Below, one piece after another: positions 13,935 to 22,919 of a stretch of 25,052 nucleotides of DNA (the stretch's first letter is position 1; each line of letters begins with the position of its first letter). The position numbers were made by a program, and so were the translations under genes. This DNA comes from Hyphomicrobium_A sp035517115 (GTDB lineage: Bacteria; Pseudomonadota; Alphaproteobacteria; Rhizobiales; Hyphomicrobiaceae): assembly GCA_035517115.1 (NCBI GenBank), contig DATIZL010000183.1, forward strand, positions 1 to 25,052, given 5' to 3'. The notes under the pieces were generated by a model. That model did no database searches and was not told where the DNA came from. It worked only from the letters and a program-made list of their open reading frames with translations.

Positions 13935-15056
13935 TCACACGCCGCCGATTGCCCGCGCCGGCTCCACGTACTTGATGCCAAGGGCCGCGGCGACTGCCGC
14001 ATGCGTAATCTGGCCCGCATACACGTTGAGGCCGGCAAGCAGGTGCGGGTCGCTGCGCAACGCTCCCACGATGCCTTTGCCGGCGAGCGCCAGCACGAAA
14101 GGAAGCGTGGCGTTGTTGAGCGCGAAGGTCGAGGTACGCGCCACCGCACCCGGCATGTTGGTGACGCAGTAGTGCACGACGCCGTGTTTCACGTAGCTCG
14201 GTTGCGCATGCGTCGTCGGCCGCGAGGTTGCCGCGCAGCCGCCCTGATCGATCGACACATCAACGATGACCGAGCCGCGCTTCATGCTTCTGACGAGCTC
14301 CTCGCCGATGAGCTTGGGCGCCGCGGCGCCGGGCACCAGCACCGTGCCGATGACAAGATCGGCGGCGAGCACATAGTCCTCGATCGCCTGGCGGGTCGAG
14401 AAGATCGTATTGAGCGAGGCGCCGAAGCGCTGATCGAGTGCATAGAGCCGCTCGATGTTTATGTCGATGCACGTCACCAGCGCCTCGAGCCCGATCGACA
14501 TGCGCACGGCGTTGAGGCCGGCGACGCCGCCGCCGATCACCACCACGTTTGCGGGGGCCACGCCGGCGGCGCCGCCGAGCAGCATGCCGCGCCCACCCTG
14601 CTCCATCTCGAGACAGTGGGCGCCGGCTTGAATCGCCATGCGCCCCGCCACCTCGCTCATGGGCGACAACAGCGGCAAGCCGCCGTGCGGGCTCGTGACC
14701 GTCTCGTAGGCGATCGCGGTCACGCCGGAGCGCATCAGCGCCTTGGCCTGATCGGGGTCGGGCGCCAGGTGCAGGTAGGCGAAGATCGTCTGCCCCTCGC
14801 GCAGGAGCTCACGCTCCTTCGCCTGCGGCTCCTTGACCTTCACGATCAGCTCGGCCCTGGCGAACACCTCCGCGGCGTTCGCCGCGATCTTGGCACCGGC
14901 CTTGCGGTAATCGTCGTCGGAGACGCCCATGCGCTCGGCGGCGCCGGTCTCGACCATAACCTCGTGGCCGTGGGCGACGACCTCGCGCACGCTCGCAGGG
15001 GTGAGGCCGACGCGGTACTCGTGAACCTTGATCTCCTTGGGCACGCCGATGCGCAT
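13935..15056 (-). CDS. ald: Alanine dehydrogenase
   Basis: This 373-residue enzyme interconverts L-alanine and pyruvate plus ammonia with NAD. It begins MRIGVPKEIKVHEYRVGLTP and keeps the known active-site residues at the textbook positions: R15, K75, H96 and D270. The NAD-binding loop GGGVAGLNA is at 176-184. Length is normal. ATG 15056 is preferred over the in-frame GTG at 15062, because GAGAGGG lies five bases upstream of it. Ald often serves alanine catabolism or redox balance. No Lrp-type regulator gene is adjacent, and the 260-base gap behind it is shared with the divergent PhoU-like gene. Confidence 0.96.
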   Translation of the reverse strand: MRIGVPKEIKVHEYRVGLTPASVREVVAHGHEVMVETGAAERMGVSDDDYRKAGAKIAANAAEVFARAELIVKVKEPQAKERELLREGQTIFAYLHLAPDPDQAKALMRSGVTAIAYETVTSPHGGLPLLSPMSEVAGRMAIQAGAHCLEMEQGGRGMLLGGAAGVAPANVVVIGGGVAGLNAVRMSIGLEALVTCIDINIERLYALDQRFGASLNTIFSTRQAIEDYVLAADLVIGTVLVPGAAAPKLIGEELVRSMKRGSVIVDVSIDQGGCAATSRPTTHAQPSYVKHGVVHYCVTNMPGAVARTSTFALNNATLPFVLALAGKGIVGALRSDPHLLAGLNVYAGQITHAAVAAALGIKYVEPARAIGGV

Positions 15057-15297
15057 CGTCACCCTCTCTCGGGTTGATTTGTCTCACCCGCAAGGTATTG
15101 GCGAGCAGCAGCTTGGCAACCACGATCTTGCGCGCTTCCCCAAGGGGAGACGCAGGGGGTCATTCTCCGGCTTGTTAAGAAAGCATACGTGCCGCGGCTG
15201 TAAGACACGTCAAACAACGGTAAACGTCGCGAGCGCTTATTCGTTTGCTGCGAGTCAAAGCCTGTCACGAACCTGTGGTCTAGGGGGATAGCGCGCC

Positions 15298-15315
15298 GGA
15301 AACCAAAGCGGTTCC
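15298..15315 (+). repeat. Hairpin abutting the start codon of the PhoU-like gene
   Basis: GGAAACC (15298-15304) and GGTTCC (15310-15315) can pair as a six-base stem with one bulge, directly before the ATG at 15317. The only ribosome-binding-like bases (GGAA) fall inside it. Confidence 0.3.
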
Positions 15316-15316
15316 C

Positions 15317-17242
15317 ATGACCTCAAAGCAGGAAATCGTTGCTGAGCTGGGCGAGGCGGACCTGCTGCTGCCGGGCCGCATCGCGCTCTCGCTCACCGCC
15401 AACGACCAAATCAAATACTACTTTGCGCTTTTGCAGACCGCGCGGTCGAATGCCGACCGCCCCCGCGTCCCCGCGCTCGACTTGAAGGCGGAGCGCCTCG
15501 CCAGCCAGGTGGATAACGATTTCCTGGACGACGTGGTCGCCGGCTCCCGCAAGGACCGCGATGGCGGCTACAGGATCCCGCACGCGCCTGAGATCCTGAG
15601 GCGCATAAGGCGGTGCATCGACGATATGCTCGCCTGCTTGCCGGAGGACGATCGCCGTCCCTTCGATACGCGCCTGAAGCGCCTCAGCCTTCCGCGCGCC
15701 GAGCAGGGCATCCTCGCGGGCAAGGACATCGACAGCATGACCTCGGGGGAGCGCGGTGCCGGCGACAGCATGCATTTGATCGTGATGGACGCGCACCGTG
15801 CGATCAACAAGCTGCAGGCGGCAACGGCGCTCGAGACGGTCGCGGGCGCGCGCGTTCACGGATTGTCGGAGCCCTCCCGGCGGCTCGTGACGGCCTTCAT
15901 GGACGGCCTCAACCGCACGGCTCCCTTGAAGTTCAATCATCCGGGTCTCGGGACGACCGCGACCGAGCATGCCGGGCGGCTGCTCATCCAGAACGATATT
16001 GGCACCACGGACGCTCATGTTCTCGTCATCCGTGTTCGTGATCTCGAGGTCACGCTCACCTACACCGACGTGCATCGCTCCAGGCTCAAGTTCTTCCAGA
16101 GCCTGTTCTCGGGCTTTGACGTCGCATGGGAAGACGCGGACCCGCGCACGAGCGAGCGCTTCGAGGACGGCACCTACTTCCTGACGACTGGAACCTACCG
16201 CGCCGGCGATCGCGACGGCCTCGAGCGCTACTTGCGCCATCTCGGCTCGCGCATCGTGTTCCTCATCGACTGGAACCGCATGCGCAAGCGGCTCAACGCC
16301 TTCGTCGGCAAGGAAAAGGCCGTCGAAATATTGAAATGGGCGGCGGACCATGACCACGGGCACCGCGGCCTTCTCGAGATCGGCGGCGAGCGCGCGCTTG
16401 CGGATGCGGTCGAGTTTGCGGCGGGTGAACGACTGCGCTACGGCGACCGGCTCGACGAGCTCATAGGGCAGGCCAATGCAGTCGAGTTCCTTTGCAATTC
16501 GATGCGGGCCGCCTCGACGGGCCTCATTGCGCGCCGCTCACGCCGCGTGATCCTCGATGAGATCAAGGCCGACTTGCGACGCTACTTCGAGAGCGCCGGG
16601 CTCGCGATCTTCGATATAGCAGCGCGCCATGCCGCCTGCGGTTATGACCTCGCCGTCGCCATGCGCGAAGCACTCGAGCACGTCGGCGTTGACGGCGACA
16701 GGGAATGGATTGCGAGATTTGCATCACGTGCCGTCGCCTGGGAAGCCCGGGCCGACCAGTTGCTCAACGAAGCGCGCGACGACGCCAAGCGGTTCCAACG
16801 CCCTGCCTCGCTCATCGATTTCCTGGAGTATGCGGACGATGCCGTCGATGAGATGGAGGAGGCGGCGTCTCTGGCCGATCTCTGCGCTCTCCTATCGCCG
16901 CAGGATATTCCCGTGGGCGAGCTGCGGCGGCTCGCCGACATGGCGGTCGGATCGGCTCAGGAACTGGTCAAAACCATCGAATGCGCGGCCACCATCACGC
17001 GAGCCGACGTCCGCGACGATCTCGACGATTTCCTTCAGGCTCTGGAGCGCCTCGTCGCCCTCGAGCATCAGGCCGACGAGCAAATTCGCACGCTACGGCG
17101 GCGACTCATCTCGGAGGTTCAAGAGCCTCGGGCCCTGTACCTCATAAGCCACCTGTCGAACGCGCTGGAGACGGCCACCGACGCCTACGCTCACGCGGGC
17201 CAAGCGCTGCGCGGCTACCTTATGGAGGAGGTCATCCGGTGA
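15317..17242 (+). CDS. 641-aa protein with C-terminal PhoU/DUF47-like domain
   Basis: I do not recognise a characterised family for the whole protein. Residues 1-200 are mostly helical (LTANDQIKYYFALLQTARSNADRP). Residues 205-330 look alpha/beta (LLIQNDIGTTDAHVLVIRVRDLEVTLTYTDVHRSRLKFFQSLFSGFD; GSRIVFLIDWNRMRKRLNAFVG), and a DHDHGHRG run at 344-351 could bind metal. Residues about 405-635 are all-helical and resemble PhoU/DUF47: two ExxxD motifs, EARAD (476-480) and EHQAD (583-587), stand 107 residues apart like the two metal sites of PhoU's repeated three-helix bundles. No signal peptide or membrane segment is seen. Its TGA overlaps the GTG of the dikinase-like gene, so the two are almost surely translated together. 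A role as regulator, scaffold or phosphoryl acceptor of that enzyme is inference. Confidence 0.8.
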   Translation: MTSKQEIVAELGEADLLLPGRIALSLTANDQIKYYFALLQTARSNADRPRVPALDLKAERLASQVDNDFLDDVVAGSRKDRDGGYRIPHAPEILRRIRRCIDDMLACLPEDDRRPFDTRLKRLSLPRAEQGILAGKDIDSMTSGERGAGDSMHLIVMDAHRAINKLQAATALETVAGARVHGLSEPSRRLVTAFMDGLNRTAPLKFNHPGLGTTATEHAGRLLIQNDIGTTDAHVLVIRVRDLEVTLTYTDVHRSRLKFFQSLFSGFDVAWEDADPRTSERFEDGTYFLTTGTYRAGDRDGLERYLRHLGSRIVFLIDWNRMRKRLNAFVGKEKAVEILKWAADHDHGHRGLLEIGGERALADAVEFAAGERLRYGDRLDELIGQANAVEFLCNSMRAASTGLIARRSRRVILDEIKADLRRYFESAGLAIFDIAARHAACGYDLAVAMREALEHVGVDGDREWIARFASRAVAWEARADQLLNEARDDAKRFQRPASLIDFLEYADDAVDEMEEAASLADLCALLSPQDIPVGELRRLADMAVGSAQELVKTIECAATITRADVRDDLDDFLQALERLVALEHQADEQIRTLRRRLISEVQEPRALYLISHLSNALETATDAYAHAGQALRGYLMEEVIR

Positions 17243-18879
17243 GTAGACGGACCTCCTGCCACGGCGCTCTCGAGGTGTACAGGATCCCCTACGACGGGCC
17301 CGACGATCTGCCGACCAAAGAGATGGTGGGCTCGAAGGCGCACAACCTGATGCGCATGGCGCGCCGCGACCTTTCGGTGCCGCCGGGCTTCGTGCTCGGC
17401 ACCGGGCTTTGCCGCGCCTATCTCGATGGCGGCGTTGCCGCTCTCGCTGGTCTCGACGAGGTGCTGCAACGCGAGATGGACGTGCTGGAGGCGCGCACGG
17501 GGCGCGGCTTCGGCGACGCCAAGTGGCCGCTTCTTGTGTCCGTGCGCTCGGGCGCTCCGGTGTCGATGCCGGGCATGATGGAGACGGTGCTCAACATCGG
17601 TTTGACCGACTCGACGTTGCGCGGGCTCCTGCGCCTGACCGGCAACCCGCGCCTTGCCGCCGATTGCCGGCGCCGGCTCGTGCAGCAGTTCGCGGAGGTG
17701 GTCCACGCCGCCGAGGCCAAGCCCTTCGAGGAAATTCTGGCGGCAAAGCTCAGCGAAGAGGGGCTCCAGCAGGTCGAGGAGCTGGACAGCCAGGGGCTCT
17801 ATGAGCTCGCGGCGGCCTTCGAGGACAAGTATCAGGCGCTACTCGGTGCGGAGTTCCCTTCCTCGCCCATTGCGCAGCTGCGAGCCTCGGTGGAAGCGAT
17901 TCTGAAATCGTGGATGAGCGAGCGAGCGCAAAGCTATCGCAAGCTCAACGGCATTTCCGACCGGATCGGGACGGCAACGATCGTCCAGCAGATGGTGTTC
18001 GGCAATGCGGGGCTGAGCTCGGGATCGGGGGTCGGCTTTACGCGCAATCCTTCCGACGGCAGCAACGCGCTCTACGTCGACTATTTGACCAATGCGCAGG
18101 GCGAGGACGTCGTGGCCGGGCGCCGCAACGCGCTCGGCATGGACGAGCTCGAGCGGCGCGCGCCCGAAGCCCATCGCGCGCTGCTGCAGGCTCGCGGCCT
18201 GCTCGAGCGCGAGTTCGGCGACATGCAGGACTTCGAGTTCACCGTCGAGGACGGTCGCCTCTACATGCTGCAGGCGCGCACAGGCAAGCGTACGCCGCTC
18301 GCCGCGCTGCGCATCGCCCACGCTCTCGTCGAGGAAAAAATCGTCCGGCCCGAGGCGGCGCTCGCGTTGATCGAAGGGCTCGATACCGACGCGATCGAGG
18401 CCGTTGAACTGACGCCACCTCAGGGCGTTGAGCCAGTTGCCCGCGGCGTACCCGCGAGTGCCGGTGTTGCGGTCGGTGCCGCCGTATTCGATACCGCGCG
18501 CGTAGACGAATACAAACGCTCGGGAAAACCCATCGTGCTCATGCGCGAGCAGACGGAGACGGCCGACATTCAAGCGCTATCCCAGGCCGAGGCGATCGTA
18601 ACGGCTCGCGGCGCGCGCACGTCTCACGCCGCGGTGGTCGCACGCCAGCTCGGCAAGGTGTGCCTGGTCGGTTGCCAGCTCTTGAAAATCGACGCCAGCG
18701 GCCGCAGCGGCTCCTTCGGCACGGTCGCGATCAGGGAAGGCGATGTCGTTACCGTCGACGGAACTACGGGACTGGTGTTTTGCGGGGAAGTCGCGGTCAA
18801 GAAGGCCAAGCCTAAAGGGCTCTTGGAGGAGATCCAGCGCTGGCGGAAGTCGAGCCGCCGGGCGGTACGCACGAGTTAA
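17239..18879 (+). CDS. PPDK-like ATP-grasp/phosphohistidine protein lacking the PEP/pyruvate barrel
   Basis: This 546-residue protein matches the first two parts of pyruvate phosphate dikinase. Residues 15-350 are the ATP-grasp domain: K33 (VGSKAHNL), R103 in SVRSGAPVSMPGMMETVLNIGL, and E333 and Q345 in DFEFTVEDGRLYMLQARTGKRT correspond to the ATP-binding residues. Residues 400-520 are the swivelling phospho-histidine domain, with T461-S462-H463 in TARGARTSHAAVVARQLG; H463 is the catalytic His. A full PPDK continues for some 330 residues as a barrel that binds PEP/pyruvate; here the frame simply stops. So it should form phospho-His from ATP but has no usual acceptor site. GTG 17239 is chosen for the GGAGGAGG at 17224-17231 and the GTGA overlap with the upstream gene; the frame continues upstream only as a shadow. 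It converges on bioZ with overlapping stops. Confidence 0.88.
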   Translation: MSRRTSCHGALEVYRIPYDGPDDLPTKEMVGSKAHNLMRMARRDLSVPPGFVLGTGLCRAYLDGGVAALAGLDEVLQREMDVLEARTGRGFGDAKWPLLVSVRSGAPVSMPGMMETVLNIGLTDSTLRGLLRLTGNPRLAADCRRRLVQQFAEVVHAAEAKPFEEILAAKLSEEGLQQVEELDSQGLYELAAAFEDKYQALLGAEFPSSPIAQLRASVEAILKSWMSERAQSYRKLNGISDRIGTATIVQQMVFGNAGLSSGSGVGFTRNPSDGSNALYVDYLTNAQGEDVVAGRRNALGMDELERRAPEAHRALLQARGLLEREFGDMQDFEFTVEDGRLYMLQARTGKRTPLAALRIAHALVEEKIVRPEAALALIEGLDTDAIEAVELTPPQGVEPVARGVPASAGVAVGAAVFDTARVDEYKRSGKPIVLMREQTETADIQALSQAEAIVTARGARTSHAAVVARQLGKVCLVGCQLLKIDASGRSGSFGTVAIREGDVVTVDGTTGLVFCGEVAVKKAKPKGLLEEIQRWRKSSRRAVRTS

Positions 18880-19862
18880 AGCGCGAGCACAGCCGCGCCT
18901 CCGGTGAGCCCGGCGCCGGCCGCGCACATAAGGATGCGATTGCCGCGTTTGATGCGCCCATCCTCCACGGCGAGAGCGAGCGAGAACGGGATCGTTGCCG
19001 CGGAGCTGTTGCCGAAGCGGGCGATGGTCGACACCATCTTGTCTTCCGGCACGCCGAGCTTGCCCGCGACCGCCGCCATGATGCGCGCGTTCGCCTGGTG
19101 CGGAACGAGCCAGTCGACGTCGGCGACAGTGAGGTTCGCCTTGCGCAGCGCCTCGCGCGAAGAGGCGACCATCATGCCGACGGCTTCAGTGAATACGGCC
19201 TGCCCGTCGGCAATCGTCATCAGGGTGTCCTCGATGGCCGTATCGGGCGCGAATGGCTGCCGGCTGCCGCCCGCTTTAATCTTGATGAGGTCGTAGCCGG
19301 CGCCGTCGGCCGCGAGGTGAGCCCCAAGGACGCCGCACCCAGGCCGCTGCGACGGCGCCAGCACCACCGCGCCGGCGGCGTCGGCAAATAGGATGCAGCT
19401 TGAGCGCTCGTCCGGATTTATGCGCCGCGACAGCACGTTCGCCGCTACGACCAGCACGGGCGCCCCTTGCGCGCGCACGAACCCGTCCGCCAGCACGAGC
19501 GCATAGAGGAAACCGGCGCAGGCGCTCGCAAGATCGATGCCGCCCGATGCCTTGAGCCCCAGCCGGTGCGCGAGCAGCGGAGCCGAGGGCGGAAGCAGGT
19601 GATCGGGAGTGCTCGTCGCCAGCAGCGTCAGGCCGATGCGCGCTCGCTCGATGCCAGCGCGCCCCAGTGCCTCCTCCGCTGCGGCCGCGGCCATGTCGGT
19701 CAGCGCCTCGCCCTCGGCCGCATAGCGCCGCTCGAGGATGCCAGTACGGCGCTCGATCCACCCGCGTTCAAGCTTCAGGCGCTCCTCGATCTCGGCATTC
19801 AAGACGCGCCGGTCCGGGGCATAGCGGCCAAAGCCGACGATCTCAGACCCCATCTTCATCAT
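18876..19862 (-). CDS. bioZ: 3-oxoacyl-ACP synthase III-like BioZ
   Basis: This 328-residue KAS III-type enzyme keeps the Cys-His-Asn triad: C115 in LASACAGF, H255 in VPHQANARI and N285 in ARFGNSSAA. In the setting of bioBFDA it is best read as BioZ, which in related bacteria condenses a short dicarboxylyl-CoA (glutaryl-CoA) with malonyl-ACP to begin the pimeloyl chain. On sequence alone FabH is possible. It is the last gene of the operon; its ATG (19860-19862) overlaps the bioA stop, and ATGs at codons 2 and 4 are alternative starts. Its TAA stop shares bases with that of the convergent dikinase-like gene. Confidence 0.88.
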   Translation of the reverse strand: MMKMGSEIVGFGRYAPDRRVLNAEIEERLKLERGWIERRTGILERRYAAEGEALTDMAAAAAEEALGRAGIERARIGLTLLATSTPDHLLPPSAPLLAHRLGLKASGGIDLASACAGFLYALVLADGFVRAQGAPVLVVAANVLSRRINPDERSSCILFADAAGAVVLAPSQRPGCGVLGAHLAADGAGYDLIKIKAGGSRQPFAPDTAIEDTLMTIADGQAVFTEAVGMMVASSREALRKANLTVADVDWLVPHQANARIMAAVAGKLGVPEDKMVSTIARFGNSSAATIPFSLALAVEDGRIKRGNRILMCAAGAGLTGGAAVLAL

Positions 19863-21130
19863 CGCTGGACCAAGGCATCGGCCGCCGCGCGGATGGCATC
19901 ATAGACAAGATCGAGCTCCGCATCGGTGGTGCAATAGGGCGGCATCACGTAGATGGTGTTGCCGAGCGGGCGCAAGAGCACGCAGCGCTCGATGAAGAAA
20001 TCATAGAGCTTCGGGCCGATGTCCGCGAGATAGCCGGCATCGCGAACGTTAAGGTCGAGCGCTGCAATGGTGCCGAGGCGCCGGGCATTGCTGAAACGCC
20101 TATCGTCCCTAAACGCCGCCAGGTGCCGCTCCTGCCACTGGCTGAGCGCGGCAATCCTGTCGCGCACCGGCTCGCGCTGCCAGATCTCGAGATTCGCCAC
20201 CGCCGCCGCGCAGGCGAGCGGGTTCGCCGTGTAGGAGCTCGAATGGAAGAACGTCTTGGCGCGATCGGCGGACAGGTGCGCCGCAAAGATTTGCGGGACA
20301 CACAACGTCGCCGCCAGCGGCAGCGCGCCGCCCGTAATGCCCTTGGCGAGGCACAGGATGTCGGGCTTGATCTCGGCCTGCTCGCAGGCAAACAGCGTGC
20401 CCGTGCGGCCCCACCCGGTCATGACCTCATCCGCGATGAGGAGAACGCCGTGCCGCTCGCAGATGCGCTTCATTTGAGCGAGCGCTTCGGCAGGATAGAT
20501 GAGCATGCCCCCGGCGCCGAGGATGAGCGGCTCGACGATCAGCGCGGCGACGGGGCCGTCTCTGCAGGCGGCTTCGAGCGCGTTGAGTGTCTCCTGTTCG
20601 CGCCCGGATGAGGGAAATGGGATCCGCGTGACCTCGAATAAGAGCGGCGCGTAGGGGGCGTTGAAGACGCCGCGCGCACCGACCGACATGCCGCCGATGG
20701 TGTCGCCATGATAGCCGTGCTCGAGCGCCAAGATGCGGTGACGCGGCTCGCCCGCATTGCGCCAGTAGCCGAGCGCCATCTTGAGCGCGACCTCGACCGC
20801 GGTTGAGCCGCTATCCGAAAAGAACGCATGCGCGAGACCCGGCGGCGCAAGCTCGAGCAGGCCGCGCGCCAAGCGCTCCGCAGGCGCGTGGGTGAAGCCG
20901 GCAAAGATCACCTGATCGAGCCGTTCCGCCTCTGCCTTGATGGCCGCGACGATATGCGGATGCCGGTGCCCATGCGTGATGACCCACCAGGACGATATGG
21001 CATCGAGGATGCGGTGGCCATCCACCGTCTCGAGCCACGCGCCCTCCGCGGCGGCAATCTCGACAGCCACGGGCTGTAGCGCGTGTTGGGTGAACGGGTG
21101 CCAGACCGGCGAGGCGCCTCGCTCCGTCAT
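19859..21130 (-). CDS. bioA: Adenosylmethionine-8-amino-7-oxononanoate aminotransferase BioA
   Basis: This 423-residue PLP aminotransferase converts KAPA to DAPA using S-adenosylmethionine as amino donor. Landmarks are the substrate-site SSWWVITHGH (46-55), GSTAVEVALKMA, LEHGYHGDTIGGMSVG, the PLP-contacting D234 in LIADEVMTGWGRTG and the Schiff-base lysine K263 in LAKGITGG. Length and sequence are typical. Its ATG (21128-21130) overlaps the bioD stop and its TGA overlaps the bioZ ATG, so it is coupled on both sides. Confidence 0.97.
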   Translation of the reverse strand: MTERGASPVWHPFTQHALQPVAVEIAAAEGAWLETVDGHRILDAISSWWVITHGHRHPHIVAAIKAEAERLDQVIFAGFTHAPAERLARGLLELAPPGLAHAFFSDSGSTAVEVALKMALGYWRNAGEPRHRILALEHGYHGDTIGGMSVGARGVFNAPYAPLLFEVTRIPFPSSGREQETLNALEAACRDGPVAALIVEPLILGAGGMLIYPAEALAQMKRICERHGVLLIADEVMTGWGRTGTLFACEQAEIKPDILCLAKGITGGALPLAATLCVPQIFAAHLSADRAKTFFHSSSYTANPLACAAAVANLEIWQREPVRDRIAALSQWQERHLAAFRDDRRFSNARRLGTIAALDLNVRDAGYLADIGPKLYDFFIERCVLLRPLGNTIYVMPPYCTTDAELDLVYDAIRAAADALVQR

Positions 21131-21777
21131 GCCGAGGCGTCCGCCAGAAAGTCCGCTCGGCGGAAGCTTCGCTCGAAGGCCGCGCGCAACGTCGCGGCGT
21201 CGAGACGATCAAGGTGCGGCAGCCGTCCGAGCCGGCGCACGCCGCCCATCTCGACGATGGTACGTTCCGAATCGGCCTGCTCGTCGCCGACGAAAGCGAC
21301 CCCGTGCAGCGGGATGCCGCGTCTCCTCAGCGCTTCGATCGACAGGAGGCTGTGGTTGATGGTGCCGAGCCGCGTTGAGGCGCACAGGACGACCGGTAGC
21401 CCCCAGCGGACGAAGAGGTCGATCTGCAGATGCTTGCGCGTCAGCGGCACCATGAGGCCGCCGGCACCTTCGATGAAGAGCAGGTGCACGCCGCCCGCGG
21501 CCGGGAGCACCGTCAGCCGATCGACATCGATCTCTATGCCGTCGCGCTCGGCCGCGAGATGCGGAGACGCGGGCATCGTCAGCCGGTAGACCTCGGGAAT
21601 GATCCGGTCCGCCGAGACGAGCGCTAGTCTCCGCACGGTCTCGGCATCCGTTTCCCCGGCGAGGCCTGCCTGCACCGGCTTCCAGTAGCAGCCATCGAGC
21701 GCGCCAACGAGGGCTGCGGCAAGCACCGTCTTGCCTACGTCGGTGTCCGTTCCGGTGACGACGAAGGCCGGCCTCAT
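21127..21777 (-). CDS. bioD: Dethiobiotin synthetase BioD
   Basis: This 216-residue enzyme closes the ureido ring of dethiobiotin from DAPA, CO2 and ATP. The P-loop GTDTDVGKT (9-17, K16) opens the protein and the EGAGGLMVPL motif follows near the middle. ATG 21777 is chosen because it gives the conserved N-terminus (MRPAFVVTGTDTDVGKT) and overlaps the bioF stop by four bases; the frame remains open upstream inside bioF, but that part is a shadow. Its TGA overlaps the bioA ATG. Confidence 0.96.
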   Translation of the reverse strand: MRPAFVVTGTDTDVGKTVLAAALVGALDGCYWKPVQAGLAGETDAETVRRLALVSADRIIPEVYRLTMPASPHLAAERDGIEIDVDRLTVLPAAGGVHLLFIEGAGGLMVPLTRKHLQIDLFVRWGLPVVLCASTRLGTINHSLLSIEALRRRGIPLHGVAFVGDEQADSERTIVEMGGVRRLGRLPHLDRLDAATLRAAFERSFRRADFLADASA

Positions 21778-22919
21778 GGGCCAAGGCCCTTGAGCTCGGA
21801 GCTCAGCGCCGCGATCATCGCGTCGACGCACGCTTCGTCCACGTTCAGGGTCAGCGACAGGCGCACGCGCGCGGTGCCCTCGGGCACCGTCGGCGGCCGC
21901 ACCGCGCGGATGTCGAAGCCGTGCGCCTGCATGGCTGCAGCGAGTTGTGTGGCACGGCCGTCCGAACCGACGATGATCGGCTGAATCTGCGATCCCGACG
22001 GGGTAATGCCGCACGCCGCCTCCAGCTGGCGGCCGGCGGCAGCGATGAGTGCGTGTAGCTTGTCACGCCGATTGGCATCGAAGCGGCAGACGAGGAGGGC
22101 CGCGCGCACGAGCGCAGCGTCGAGCGGCGAGGGCGCCGTCGCATAGATGAAGGGCCGGCAGCGGTTGACGAGAAAGTCCTTGAGCATAGCCGGTGCCAGG
22201 ATCAGCGCGCCGGTGACTCCCAGCGCCTTGCCGCAGGTATGCAAGGTGACCACATTCTCGCGCCCCTCGAGCTCGGCGGCGAGCCCGCGTCCGTTAGGAC
22301 CGAAGACGCCGGTCGCGTGCGCCTCGTCGATGACCAGCATGCCATCATGGCGGTCAGCGATGGCCATGAGCTCGGCGAGCGGGGCGCGGTCGCCGTCCAT
22401 GCTGTAAAGGCTCTCGACCGCGATCCACGGTATGCCGGTGCCGCCCGCCGCGCGCCAGTCGTTGACGGCGTCCTCGAACGCCTGGGCATCGTTGTGGCGC
22501 GCCTCCGCCCGCTCGGCCCTGCTCATGCGCATGCCGTCGTGCACGCTCGCATGAATGAGCGCGTCGTGCACGATGAGGTCGCCGCGCTGCGGCAGCGTGG
22601 AGAAGATGGCGACGTTGGCCATGAAGCCGCCGCCGAGGAAGAGCGCGCTGTCGGCGCCGAAGAACGCCGCCGTCTCGCTTTCGAGCGCCTCGTGCTCGCG
22701 ATGATTGCCGCGCAACAGCCGCGAGCCGCCGGCCCCGACCGGCACACCGCGCTGGAGTGCAGCACGGGCCGCCTCGCGCAGCTCGGCCGAGGAGGCGAGA
22801 CCCAAGTAGTCGTTGGAGGCGAAGTCGGCGCCGGATGCGGTCGCGAGCACACGGTGGCGCCCGCGCCGGCTCAGCGCTTCCAGCGCACGCTCATGCGTCT
22901 TGTGCATTGTTGCGCTCAC
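21774..22919 (-). CDS. bioF: 8-amino-7-oxononanoate synthase BioF
   Basis: This 381-residue PLP enzyme joins pimeloyl-ACP (or -CoA) and L-alanine to KAPA. It shows the alpha-oxoamine synthase pattern: FASNDYLGLA (33-42), GSRLLRGNHREHEALE, the PLP-binding DEAHATG (198-204) and the lysine K231 in HTCGKALGVTGA. The first possible start is GTG 22919, overlapping bioB by 29 bases; ATG 22907 (overlap 17) is an alternative and the choice is uncertain, because neither has a strong ribosome binding site. The alanine it uses might come from the alanine dehydrogenase reaction encoded nearby, though that link is only inference. Confidence 0.95.
   Translation of the reverse strand: MSATMHKTHERALEALSRRGRHRVLATASGADFASNDYLGLASSAELREAARAALQRGVPVGAGGSRLLRGNHREHEALESETAAFFGADSALFLGGGFMANVAIFSTLPQRGDLIVHDALIHASVHDGMRMSRAERAEARHNDAQAFEDAVNDWRAAGGTGIPWIAVESLYSMDGDRAPLAELMAIADRHDGMLVIDEAHATGVFGPNGRGLAAELEGRENVVTLHTCGKALGVTGALILAPAMLKDFLVNRCRPFIYATAPSPLDAALVRAALLVCRFDANRRDKLHALIAAAGRQLEAACGITPSGSQIQPIIVGSDGRATQLAAAMQAHGFDIRAVRPPTVPEGTARVRLSLTLNVDEACVDAMIAALSSELKGLGP

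Noticed and set aside
13914..15077. 387-codon open frame on + opposite ald
   Set aside because: Antisense shadow; the ald protein matches its family residue for residue at the active site.
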